Positions 11,001-20,104 of a stretch of DNA of 20,645 bases are shown in pieces. Source of the stretch: Elysia marginata (taxonomy: Eukaryota > Mollusca > Gastropoda > Plakobranchidae); NCBI GenBank assembly GCA_019649035.1, contig BMAT01007869.1:106537-127181 (forward strand), given 5' to 3'. Made by a program: the position numbers and the translations under genes. Position 1 is the first letter of the stretch. The number at the start of each line of letters is the position of its first letter. The notes below the pieces were generated by a model, which had not been told where the DNA came from, searched no databases, and worked only from the letters and a program-made list of their open reading frames with translations.

Positions 11001-14000
11001 TTTCCACTCAACTAAGAACTAACATTTTACTGCTATAGTTTCCACTACCTCAGCGAATAATTTGTGTTATTATTCTTGGACCTAGGCTCGTACTAACCTA
11101 AATCCCAGTAGGCAGCCCCGGCAATGGCCTGGCATGACGCCTGCGTGCCAGGTAACGCCATCTGACTGGCAGTAGAGGAAACTGCCGCCCACATCAGAGA
11201 GTAGGTCACTCCGTGAAGGAGCTCAATCGGTAGTGCTGCCCACGCTCGCGTCAAGAAAGAAAAGACAAGAAAACGGACGACGTATGTCGCCAAGACCACC
11301 CGGATCACAGTGTTGTGAGATATCAGTTTGAAAATCCGAGAAGAAAATCTTGGGAATAGAAGATGAAACAGGATTATAAGTTAGAGGTAACTACATTTGC
11401 CTTAAACATTTCTCTTATTTTTCATTGTACACATTTTATCATGGTATATTACATATTAACAAAATGGGTATAAAAAGTACATAACCTTACAAAAAAAACT
11501 ATTAATCCTTAACAGACTGACTACAATAAAAAAACATTCAAAATAATTGGCTGTGTAAAGGGAATCTAATTATATTGAGGCGAAATACCCCAGTTTTAAT
11601 AGAGACTGTGCCTGCATACAAACTCGTCTGGTTTGACCCTTACGCCTCATGGATTTAATGAGGTTCTGTATGCAATTCTGGGGAATTGCATACAATTTAT
11701 TACGAAGAGCATTCTCTAACTTTTGAAGGCTGTTGATATTTTGTGTGCAAGTGACGTCCAAGTTCCTCTACAAGTACTCAACTAGGAATATGGGTGAAAT
11801 TCTGAATAGGCCGGCCAACCAATCGTATTGATTTCTGGTCTAAAATGACCGTGCACTCGAGCTTTATAGGCTCTTACATTGCCCTGCTGAAACAAGAGAA
11901 TTTCTTGATATCTCGGAATAGTGGACATGAAAAGGGCTCTAGTACTTCATTCATGTAAGTTTGGGGATTAATTGTGTCTTATTACATGCATCGCCTGCAA
12001 TTGACCCACATGCATACACCATATTAATTATTATGATTAAATACTATTACCGTTTTGAGTCATTAGATGCCAATTGTAAAGAGGGACCCGTTTAGCAGCA
12101 CATTAAGACACACACGAAAATGAGTTGAGGTAATGTAATAAGTCATCAGAGCTTGTACTTTCACTGTTGGAGATATTGGTTTTTATTTGTGGCGGATAAC
12201 CCAATAGTTAAAGGAAAAAAATTCATACGAAATATAGAGCCCCAAATACACCCAAAGCGACTATAGACTAGACTGTGTCGTTTTCTCTTTCCTTTAGAAG
12301 AAATCGACTTGTTTCACATGACGCGTATCCCGTACAAAAGACTGCACAGATCTCTGGACCTCTGATTCACTTTTGCTTTCACACGGTGTATGCGGCTGTA
12401 GGCGATATAATATATTATAGAGGTATAATTTTTATTTAATTTGCCTCCGCTCCAGCCACGATCCCGAGCCTTTTCTCTACAGAATACGTGTCGTGTGAAA
12501 CCGGCTTTAACATACCCGGTAGTATGTCACGCCTTGCATCATCGCACCATTACCTTAAAGTCAATACCGATGACAAACAATGAACAACCACACACAGACC
12601 CAAAGTGGTCTGATTGGAGCCCAAGTCGACCAGGAACCAGAGAAAGAAGTTTTGAGCAGTCCCGCACATGATGCCATAGACAGACAACTTTAGCAGGAAA
12701 ACCCGCACTGCTGCCTCGCTCAGTAGTCGGGACACGTCACTGCGCAAATTCGACAGTTTCGGTGATCTATGGGTTGGTTTGGGGTAGGGGGGAGGGGAAG
12801 GGAGAGGTGAACGTAGGAAAAAATAGACATAGTCATTGTATCTAGACATCATGCACAAAAACTTAGTTTATCTACTGCATAAGCAATTCACTTGACTGGC
12901 GCAGAAGTCATTGCGATGGAGATTCTGTTTCTACCCCAATTTGAACTCACATCACTGAAAGAGCTCGCTAAAATTGTTTGTTAGAGCTCTAGTTTGTATC
13001 ACCTATCCGATACAAAAGACCTAATACATTTGGCTCGATCAGTTTTTGTTAAGCCTTTTGAAAATTACATGTGGTTGTAAGATAAACTCAGCTATTTACG
13101 AGTATTTTATTAACTTGACTTTTTCTCGTTTCCTATCTTTACAGAGGCGTGGTAGATGTATTATTTTGCTCACTTTTTTCTTTGCAAACTACACTTATAT
13201 ATGCCTCTAAAATTGCATGTTTGGTTGTTTTTTTTTCAATATTTGTTATTCTTATTGGTTCTGACTTGTAACTTATGTTAATGATTTTAATCTTCTTTCC
13301 TTTGACTTAATTTGATGGCAATTTTTGACAATGAGATCTAGATCTACCCTTTCAACAGAAGGCATTCGACACCGATATTTGAGTAAACCAGTTTTGTAGT
13401 ACCGGGTGGTTCAGAATGGCAATTGTCAGAAGTACCATAGAAAATACGATTCTTCTATACTCGCTTTATAATTTTTCATAAACATTTTGCATAAGCAGGG
13501 CAGACTTAAGAGCGTGGCTTACTTGTCAGCTCGTAAAGAGACTCCGCCCACTAAAGTGGCCATGAAAGAAAGTCCCAGGCAGGCAAAGAATAGAGCAGCA
13601 AAACTGTTGCCCTGGAATTCAATGGTTATAAAGATAAATACTTTGAAATGGCTTTTAAATTATGCCAGAGAAACTTACAGACATTGTAACATCAATGCCA
13701 ATGGGCAAGTAAAATGACAGAGAATTCGCTTCCCATACATTTGCGGAGATGACATCACGCTCCAACCACATGGCACTTGGGTGACTGTCAGCAAATACTT
13801 TCTGCAATAGCTCTGGTTTATTCATGACTTTTCTTAAAAGGCAAGGGACATTTCTAAGAAAGGACAGCACATCAAGAACTGACATTTTCCAAATTCAGAC
13901 ATAGGTAAAAGATGTAGCAGTAAATTTATCCGCAGTTTGACAGCGAAATCTCTTTGAGCAAGAGAACATTATGTTTTGGATACGACCAGAAGACCACCTT

Positions 14001-15921
14001 AGCTACAGATTTGCACGGTGGCGTACCTTTAGATGGTCGTTGATGTTGGTAGCAGAGAGGACAGCTATGGCGGTCCCGACGGTTCCCCACATCCTCTGGC
14101 GACCCCACTTTAGAGAGCGCGGTCCTAGGATTGTGTAGGTCACTGCATCGGCTAGACTGGGGACCGTTTACATCATTGGAGATTATTCGTTGGAAATTGG
14201 CCTGGGTAGTAAATTGGGAGCAAGGAAGCATAGGAAGCATTGACCTGTCGCTGGAATGTCTTAGAGTGGAAGGCATCTTGAAAAGGTACGAGGACCTAAA
14301 TGAAGTCATTAATTAAAACCAAATTTTACAAAACATCTAATTAAGATTAATAAGAAGTAAATTGTATACGTTCGAATCTAAAACGCAAGGAACTGGTCGT
14401 CTTCTAAAATATTTAAGGCAGAGGAGACGTCTTTGCAGGCGTTAGGCCTTACATTATACGAATTAAAGTTAGAAAATCAAGTGAAGAAGCAATTAATCAC
14501 AATTTCATTTACGAAGGTAATGTTTGAGCGATAAATATTTTGCGTTAAAAAGTTTGCGCATCAAGGTTTTTAATTCACCTTGTAGCTGAGGAGTAGAAGG
14601 CGCGAGCTGTTGTCACGAGGATGAGGGACACAAAAAATGCCGAGTCTGCCCTAAAAACATTTAGATTTGTTTGAATGCCTTTGTGCCCCTTGAGAACTGG
14701 AAAAGTGATCCCGCGGTTTGAAGTCAAGTTGACAGACTCGGTAACGATATGCAGGAGAGGTCGAGAAGAGGCTTCTGCTGCTGCGCTAGAAGAAGACTCG
14801 CTGGAGAAGATAGGTCTACAGTCCGGGAGACATATGGCGGGCAATTCATTGCTTACTAAACTTGCACCCATTCGACTACCTTTTTTGGATTCTCCAGCTC
14901 TCGAGGTTTCATCAGAACCCTTTCTGTTAAAGAAAGTATACGAAGACGTCGACATTTTGTTCTCAATGGTAAAGCATGGAGTTCCGATTTTATCTGGATC
15001 GCTGAGATAACCTGACTTGTCTCTTTCTTTATTAGCTTTGTTATCCTGCAATTGATGTGGAGATGGGTGGGAAGACTGTTTAGAGAATGCATGAGATCTT
15101 TTATTTCTGATATTCAACAAAGAAAAATTATTACTTGTGACAGTATCTAACAGGAGTGTAAAGGGGAATTCTGGGAGATTTACAGCTTTTCTCCTTACTC
15201 TACGAAGAAATAAGGTGTCCCCTTTCTTGACGAGCTGACATTGGGTGTCGCTTTTTGAAGGGAAGCGACATAGTTGCGAACCGTTGCTGGAGAAACAGGC
15301 CCAGTGCTGAGGCGTCTGGTTCTTGCCACGAGGGAATTTCAAGTCACCCAGGTCAGATGTATTGATGACTGCGTTGCCAGGTGGAGAGACCAAGTCAGTC
15401 CTCGGTGGAACAAACCACAGGAAGAAGAAAGCGGTGCCAAAACCTTCAGAGTGTCGGGGAAAACTTACAATATGAGAACTTTTGGAAAAAAAATACAATA
15501 TTCATAAGGTTATTTATATATCGAAGCAACCAGTTTCGTTCTAAATTTAAAAGAAACAGCGAGCGAGCGAGCGAGAAAGAGAGAGACACACACACACGCA
15601 GAGGTAGAGAGAGAGAGAAAGAGAGAGAGAGAGGGTGAAAGGGAGGTAACAAGATTCTATTTCATACTTGCTCCACAAGCAAATTAATATTGTATTGATA
15701 ATGACCACCCGCTCGAGCTATACCCCAAATTGAAGAAATAAATGCCTTAGTTTGTGATAAAATTGTTTTGTAATTTAAAAAATCTAACGTACGTTATCTG
15801 CATCGAGAGTTTCAACAGAAGAGACTCGTAATCATGAACGTTGTCCACAGAATTTTTATGTAGTAAAGCTATAGGCCCGCCACGCAGCATCCTGCAAAGC
15901 CACTACTAGAAAGAAAAAATA

Positions 15922-15973
<52 letters not shown>

Positions 15974-17207
15974 AGAGAGAATAATGCCATGTAAGGAAAT
16001 GTCTTCTTACCAGTACAGGTAATCATGAGGAAAGCCTTCCTGGCGGCCATTTTGTCTGCTGCCACCCCGATACCTGTTCTGAGAAAGGCACCAGCCAACA
16101 CGGATGCTCCTGTCACTACTCCAGTCTCTGCTGCCGTCAAGTTCAAGGACTTCATGAACACTGCGATAAACGGTATGACAGCGCCACACGCTGTCGGGGG
16201 CACAAAGATGTTTATGTGATAGAAGCTTCCAAAACTACACAACAGTTGGGAAGAGGTAATAATAAAAGAGGAAAAGGAGTGAACGCGATTAATGTGAAAA
16301 GTCAAATTTTATTACGGATTTCGTTTTAAAAAAATAAAGAAAATAATGATAATATATCTCGAAATTCTAAGATAATTTACTTAGAAGCCACACACAAAAT
16401 AGCTTTACTTTTTTAGCCAAACTTCAATGGAACTCTCATAAAATTAACCCTCTGCACCGTGAAAATAGGTACCGGTAATAAAAAAGTATGCACCAAGGAT
16501 AAGGGCTCTACACATTAGCGTTTTGCCTAAAAGGTTTGCGTTAAAAGGCCATGTTCGTAGTCAAAACTTCAAGTGTAGATACGAAAACCGCAACGAATCT
16601 AGGCATACCGCTGGACGGAACTGGGAAAAAAATCAAGATTACACATTAGCGTGTAGGTTTGCATGAAAGGCCAGGTTCGTACGGTTGTCGAAACTCTCTC
16701 GTATAGACGGAAAACTGTAACAAATATGGACAAACCACTAAGCGGAACTGGCAAATCAAGTATGCTTGATTTTTCGGTTGGTGTTTAGGGCGCGAAAAGG
16801 GAGCGGCCCCAACGGAACTGAATAAACCAATATGGCTACAGTTTTTTTTTATTTATCGACTGATCTTCATAAAAGTTACATTTTTTAAATCAGCGTATCA
16901 AAGTTAGGATAGTTTGTACGTACACGCCTCGGTTTTAACTTTTTAGCCTTATTTTGTAAAATATTTTAAAATGGATTTACATGGGTTTTTCTTAAGTGGT
17001 GTCTGCGGTGAAGGTGTGGTAAGTTATCAAAGAAAAGAATAAATAAAACGTGCAACTTGATTGCAACAAGAAGTGCATTCACTTGTTGAGTTTTTATTAT
17101 AAAAAAGGCTACATGGTCAAAGGACAACGTAGTTGGCTTCATAGAATTGTGCAAAGAGAATGAAAATTAATGGCAGATAAGATCAAAAGACCACAGTAGT
17201 AGTAGTG

Positions 17208-17265
<58 letters not shown>

Positions 17266-19345
17266 CAGTAGCAGTAGTAGTAGTAACAATTATTATTGTT
17301 ATTGTTTATAATTATTGATAACATTTAAGAACAACTATAAATAGTATATATGTCGAGGTCCGCATTTCAATTTAGCCGTAAAAACAGGCCTACAGTTGTA
17401 AAACTTGGGTCTTTTTTGTTTTGTTATTCCTTTTTGAAGTGCAAATATGTTCAGAACTGTATTTAATAATGCTGCAGATGTCACAATCCAACAAGACCAC
17501 ATCCTTAGTGTCAGAAAAATAATGAGAGCTTTACACTTATTAATTTTTTATGGCTTTCATGCGGAAATTTCTGAAACATGTTTTTGAAAATGTTTGCCCG
17601 AGCCAGTGGCCGCCCTTAAAGCCTTTCCCAGAAAATGGCCGCTTACTACTCTAATAGTATACCCGCCCCCCTTACACTTCCGGAAATGGCGGATTTACCC
17701 TGCTGCTAAATCTTTCATGTGGAGATGAAGAGACAGTCATTCATATTCAAACAAGCTGATGCAAAAACATGGAGAGAGTGAGAGAGAGAGAGAGAGAGAG
17801 GGAGAGTGGAGTATGGACTGTGATAAAGAGGAGAATAAAGCGATTATTATGACATAAAACGGAGAGAAGGTGTTGAGAGGACGCTCAAAGATATAAAATA
17901 AGACGTGCACGGGGTAAACCTGCGGAAAGAGGACAAACCCGATGTAAATAATACAAGATTATTGGGGGGAAGAAGGGAACTTTTTTAATTAGATGTTAGC
18001 CCAGTCTTAGAATCTTTACTTACAATTCCATTATCTTTGCTTCTACCCGGGTAATCGTGGAAACTTTACTAATTTATAAAAAGGCTGCAGCACGGCCTTT
18101 ATGTAGCTTTTATATACATGAAATCGTAAACTGTTTCTTTTGCATTGCTAGATTTGGTTAGGCATAATTATTTAGTTCCTTGATAAACACACACACAATA
18201 ACACCTTGTTGCCAAATATAGACAAGCTTTGACCCAGTGACATACGACCTTGCTGTGTTTGCCTTAAGTGATATTGACCTCATTGCGGGTGCAATAACTT
18301 ATCAGTCCGTCAACCTAACAGTTTCCACTTTCAAAAGGCATATTATTTGCACGTTATTTCACTTTCTGCTGTTCATGTTTGATAAGGTTGCACGTCATCA
18401 CAGTATAGTTGTGTTTCATGACCTCATTCGATAAAGGCCTACATGTACGCTTACCTCATTCAAATCGCTATCTCTAAGCTTTGTTAAACTTCTGCAGTCT
18501 TTTCTGTTTTTAAATTACAGAAAGGTTAACGGCCAAAAACTGATAAGTGACGATGATTCTATTTAGACCTATCTAATTTTGTCCTCTACTGCGTATAACT
18601 TTCTTCGGTCAAGAACTGGATGTTATTACCACAAGCTCAATCAAGCTGAATCTATCTGCCATGTATGGTACAGTAATCTGGCAGTGAAAGATAACTGTCT
18701 TTCAGGGTGAACACGGTTTTTATTGCTGTGATTTGTCTCTTTAAATCACGAAAGCAACCCGACGCATGTTAAGAGAATTATTGTTGTCGTTAAATTTTAG
18801 GTATAAGTATTATGAAAGATGAAAAGCTGCAATCATTCTTCTCCCATTCCAATCTCACGCTTCTTTTCCTTCAACCCTACTCCTATATTTTGTTATTCCT
18901 CGGGTATTCTTTAGTTGTCTTTCCTTCTTTATTTTCTCTACCCGTTTTTTAAAAAATTCCCTTGTTAGTTTTCTACAAAACAGTAGCTGATAGTGATATC
19001 AGAAAAAAATTAGAATTTATTTTAACACAATCGAACACCAAAGCAACCCAAACTATACCCAGGCGTAACGCAATGCAAATACAATCAGGTGTAAAACACA
19101 CCTCTGAGAGAAAGAATACATGTAGTTCGAATGAGAACCTGCTTTTTAAGCGACAGTTACATGGCCACCAAGCCTGCCTAGAGCGTAATAATTATTGTGA
19201 TACATAATGATGAAATCAAAAGAAAGTTGTTTCTAGTCGACTGCTTCCTTTCCACTTGAATAGGCTATATCTATGCTCTCAAGTATGCGCAGTTCAATTG
19301 TAATGATTTGTAGCTAAAATTCTTTTCTCGTTCTCATCAAAGCAT

Positions 19346-19376
<31 letters not shown>

Positions 19377-19813
19377 GCCTATACATACACAACTCTTCAG
19401 ATTCAGTGGTTAGAACACGGTTTATTAGCCAGTCTGTAGATGATAATTTGTCATAGCTCACCCCATCTGTTGCAAAGAAGTGATACAGGATTGTAAAAAT
19501 AAGAAGGCCTAAACTTGGATGCCTAGGACAGTCCGGCAATGCAAAACTCACACAAATTTTTCCCGAATTTTAGTACATCTGACTGCCTCAGTCTCAAACC
19601 GAATACAAGGCTGATGACTGCGGGCTACAGGCGGCCTTTAATAGGTCATTATGCTGAGCACTCACCTCCGTAAAAGAAGAAGTAAAACAACTTGAGGGGC
19701 AGCAGAGTCCTGTTGATTCCACACCGTGAGTGTTTTGCATGTGCCACTTTGTCAGAGTGATTTCCATCAATGCAATCCCTGAAGTGCTCACTAAGATCAA
19801 CCTGAGCTGACAT
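7803..19813 (-). CDS. MFSD6: MFSD6-like major facilitator transporter, ten coding exons
   Basis: Ten exons join with matching phases into 817 residues, close to the usual MFSD6 length of about 790. The first conserved block is INRTLLPLK with FYFFFYGACG (residues 33-52), the signature opening of span 1. GVAADKMAARK (91-101) is the cytosolic MFS motif-A-like loop between spans 2 and 3. A long hydrophilic loop follows span 3, with sequons including NTS, NQT, NGS and NFS, fitting an extracellular face. Then come LADAVTYTILG with WGRQRMWG, span 7 around 531-555, PIELLHGVTYSLMWAA (623-638) and a last span ending FWLLDR. The tail of about 95 residues is acidic and has a PPDY (PPxY) motif at 743-746. 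I count 12 spans. The start ATG at 19811-19813 is the first in frame after an upstream stop at 19961-19963 and has G at -3; an earlier 5' exon cannot be excluded. MFSD6 relatives are plasma-membrane or endomembrane proteins, and the substrate cannot be read from sequence. MFSD6L is an alternative orthology. Confidence 0.88.
8084..9834 (-). other. MFSD6-like intron 9
   Basis: A phase-1 intron of 1751 nt carrying the mariner-like fossil. A second copy of GTGGCCAAAAA lies at 8387-8397, about 60 nt from the one at 8449. Confidence 0.85.
8447..9500 (-). mobile_element. Decayed mariner-like (IS630/Tc1-mariner) element in transporter intron 9
   Basis: The - strand holds transposase pieces in shifting frames. 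In order they are KLIIFTHEKHFTLE with NRQNG, GKTEIIFLDTKTLKINSKN, LQHGGATSPTSRATQQFL, FIAKDDWP, NPMDYAMW, and the C-terminal TWRKRVRAVVQLKGG ending at a stop (8689-8691). These follow the domain order of IS630/Tc1-mariner DDE transposases. The usual SDEK aspartate reads His and the QDGA aspartate reads Gly, and several stops intervene, so it is dead. A likely terminus is CGGGTGGCCAAAAA at 8447, next to TATA. I could not find its inverted partner on the right. Confidence 0.82.
9835..10008 (-). CDS. MFSD6: MFSD6-like exon 9
   Basis: The acceptor is tatctccag/GT and the donor GATGAAG/gtgagc. It encodes RGVGNLLTGQLMQ of span 11 and span 12 (TYAVACALLLPLFWLLDR). Reading through the donor would add about 32 residues before a stop near 9737, a possible retained-intron form. 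Confidence 0.9.
10009..11097 (-). other. MFSD6-like intron 8
   Basis: A phase-1 intron of 1089 nt. No repeat, transposon or coding frame is recognised. Confidence 0.8.
11098..11348 (-). CDS. MFSD6: MFSD6-like exon 8
   Basis: The acceptor is attcccaag/A and the donor GATTTAG/gttagt. It encodes FSSRIFKLISHNTV, span 9, the conserved PIELLHGVTYSLMWAA of span 10, and the start of span 11 (GAAYWDLG). Confidence 0.92.
11349..12553 (-). other. MFSD6-like intron 7
   Basis: A phase-2 intron of 1205 nt. Its middle is the Tc1-like fossil, and I see nothing recognisable at 12010-12553. Confidence 0.8.
11590..12010 (-). mobile_element. Decayed Tc1-like transposase fragment in transporter intron 7
   Basis: The - strand reads FQQGNVRAYKARV, then INTIGWPAYSEFHPYS and, in another frame, ALRNKLYAIPQNCIQNLIKS with MRRKG. 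These match the order QQDNAxxH, WPxxSPDLNPIE and IPQxxIxxLIxSMxRR of Tc1 transposases. The aspartate of QQDN is Gly, and stops and shifts are present. No terminal repeats were seen. Confidence 0.8.
12554..12766 (-). CDS. MFSD6: MFSD6-like exon 7
   Basis: The acceptor is aacccatag/A and the donor CTTTAAG/gtaatg. It encodes the central cytosolic linker (LSNLRSDVSRLLSEAAVR), span 7 (VFLLKLSVYGIMCGTAQNFF) and span 8 up to VLTLR. Confidence 0.9.
12767..13522 (-). other. MFSD6-like intron 6
   Basis: A phase-2 intron of 756 nt. It ends in a very C-rich 3' splice region whose complement is the G-run at 12781-12802, and nothing else stands out. Confidence 0.8.
12781..12802 (+). other. Potential G-quadruplex at the exon 7 3' splice site
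   Basis: Four runs of three or more G with loops of one or two bases (GGGG-TA-G6-A-GGGG-AA-GGG) lie on the template strand, over the polypyrimidine tract of the exon 7 acceptor. The pattern meets the standard quadruplex rule. Folding is inferred. Confidence 0.6.
13523..13611 (-). CDS. MFSD6: MFSD6-like exon 6
   Basis: The acceptor is gaattccag/GGC and the donor GACAA/gtaagc. It encodes span 6, NSFAALFFACLGLSFMATL, and leaves in phase 2. Confidence 0.85.
13679..13801 (-). CDS. MFSD6: MFSD6-like exon 5 (inferred from splice phase)
   Basis: A 123-nt phase-0 exon, acceptor gctattgcag/AAA and donor ATGTCT/gtaagt. It fits between exon 4, which ends in phase 0, and exon 6, which starts in phase 0, and the 41 codons contain no stop. 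It would extend the loop between spans 5 and 6 (NSLSFYLPIGIDVT). The following intron is only 67 nt. Skipping it also keeps the frame, so it could be a cassette exon. Confidence 0.7.
14027..14156 (-). CDS. MFSD6: MFSD6-like exon 4
   Basis: The acceptor is gtccccag/T and the donor CTAAAG/gtacgc. It encodes LADAVTYTILGPRS and WGRQRMWGTVG, the best conserved stretch between spans 4 and 5. Another AG five bases on breaks the frame. Confidence 0.9.
14157..14578 (-). other. MFSD6-like intron 3
   Basis: A phase-2 intron of 422 nt. Nothing recognisable is present. Confidence 0.8.
14579..15443 (-). CDS. MFSD6: MFSD6-like exon 3 (long loop)
   Basis: This is the largest exon (865 nt), acceptor tctgaag/GT and donor CTACAAG/gtgaat. 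It encodes FGTAFFFLWFVPP of span 3, about 240 hydrophilic residues rich in Ser, Lys and sequons, and span 4 (AFFVSLILVTTARAF). The loop is the least conserved part of MFSD6 proteins. Confidence 0.88.
15560..15635. repeat. Compound (GAGC)/(CA)/(GA) microsatellite
   Basis: Tandem GAGC units, then CA repeats and about 30 nt of GA repeat, within transporter intron 2. In the transcript it reads as CU/UG-rich RNA. Confidence 0.9.
15928..15980. repeat. (GA)n microsatellite
   Basis: About 42 nt of pure GA repeat plus an imperfect tail. It starts only about 30 nt downstream of the exon 2 donor and appears as CU repeats in the pre-mRNA. Confidence 0.95.
16011..16190 (-). CDS. MFSD6: MFSD6-like exon 2
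   Basis: The acceptor is cccccgacag/CG and the donor ACTG/gtaaga, phase 1 at both ends. It completes span 1 (ACGAVIPFIAVF) and encodes span 2 and the GVAADKMAARK loop. An open frame runs further upstream, but the phase and the MFSD6 pattern fix this acceptor. Confidence 0.88.
16510..16760. repeat. Degenerate ~130-bp tandem duplication
   Basis: Two diverged units start with the same 11 bases ACACATTAGCG (16510 and 16641). They share GGTTTGC, AAAGGCCA, GTTCGTA, AGAC/TACGAAAAC and CGGAACTGG, and close with ATCAAG. The second unit is about 10 nt shorter. CGGAACTG recurs once more near 16814. The family is not recognised. Confidence 0.75.
17195..17284. repeat. (TAG)n trinucleotide microsatellite
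   Basis: About 30 near-perfect AGT/TAG units with a few AGC/GGT variants, inside transporter intron 1. Confidence 0.95.
17632..17692 (+). promoter_or_regulatory. Candidate TATA-less promoter: YY1-, Sp1- and ETS-like sites
   Basis: In 61 nt there are AAAATGGCCGC (17632-17642, YY1-like), CCCGCCCCC (17662-17670, GC box) and ACTTCCGGAAATGGCGG (17676-17692, ETS site fused to a second YY1-like site). In animal promoters this set clusters at start sites of TATA-less genes, with YY1 sites in the sense direction, here +. An ATG frame of 18 codons begins at 17725, and a GTGAGA donor interrupts it at 17778. No downstream + strand exon was identified, so this is only a candidate. Confidence 0.3.
17771..17806. 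repeat. (GA)n microsatellite
   Basis: A short GA-rich run with GTGA and GG interruptions, inside transporter intron 1. Confidence 0.85.
19349..19376. repeat. (TA)14 microsatellite
   Basis: Pure TA dinucleotide repeat in transporter intron 1. Confidence 0.95.
19666..19813 (-). CDS. MFSD6: MFSD6-like exon 1 (start codon)
   Basis: Encodes residues 1-49, with a hydrophilic N-terminus leading into LLPLKLFYFFFYG at span 1. The donor is TACGGAG/gtgagt, leaving in phase 1. The frame stays open up to 19961 but has no earlier ATG. Confidence 0.82.
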
Positions 19814-19960
19814 GCCTGCCTTTCTGTGAATTGTCCGTTCTCGGTTGATTCTGTACACTGCACTTGCTACGGTCAGGGAACGCAGGTGATTAACAGAATG
19901 CTCTCTCACATGGCAGAAACTCTGTAAGTCACTAATCAGTCTTTTCCATAGTGTATTCAC

Positions 19961-20104
19961 TTAGAGTAAATCACTTTTCTTAGCGTATAACAGTCAGCAA
20001 TAGTATTATTTTAGAATAAATCGTTTTCTTAACGTATCACGATTAGCAAAAGTATTAATCTAGAATGAATCGCTCTTCTTAACGTATCACGGTTAGCACA
20101 CATT
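19961..20104. repeat. ~50-bp minisatellite, about 2.9 copies
   Basis: Units begin at 19961, 20011 and 20060 with TTAGAGTAAATC, TTAGAATAAATCG and CTAGAATGAATCG. Each continues as TTCTTARCGTATMAC, an AGTTAGCA-like block and AGTATTA. The array abuts the in-frame stop upstream of transporter exon 1, so it lies in the 5' UTR, promoter or upstream intron. Confidence 0.88.

Larger units (their letters stand above)
15444..16010 (-). other. MFSD6-like intron 2
   Basis: A phase-1 intron of 567 nt carrying two GA-rich microsatellites, one near each splice site. Confidence 0.85.
16191..19665 (-). other. MFSD6-like intron 1
   Basis: The longest intron, 3475 nt. It holds a degenerate tandem duplication, TAG, GA and TA microsatellites, and a promoter-like motif cluster near 17.6-17.7 kb. 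Open frames at 18237-18434 and 18962-19207 match nothing I know. Confidence 0.75.

Noticed and set aside
15856..16008. Coding continuation past exon 2 through the CU repeat
   Set aside because: The frame is carried by a dinucleotide repeat (Ser/Leu run), while ACTG/gtaaga is a good donor that matches the phase of exon 3.
17139..17324. Tyr-rich - strand open frame
   Set aside because: It is only the translation of the TAG microsatellite.
18237..18434. 65-codon + strand frame
   Set aside because: It starts at GTG and shows no family resemblance and no splice context. Likely chance within intron 1.
18962..19207. 81-codon + strand frame
   Set aside because: No ATG at its start, no recognised motif, and Lys/Asn/Thr composition typical of AT-rich non-coding DNA.
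19814..19960. Earlier start of the transporter at 19960
   Set aside because: The codon there is GTG, not ATG. The first in-frame ATG is at 19813.
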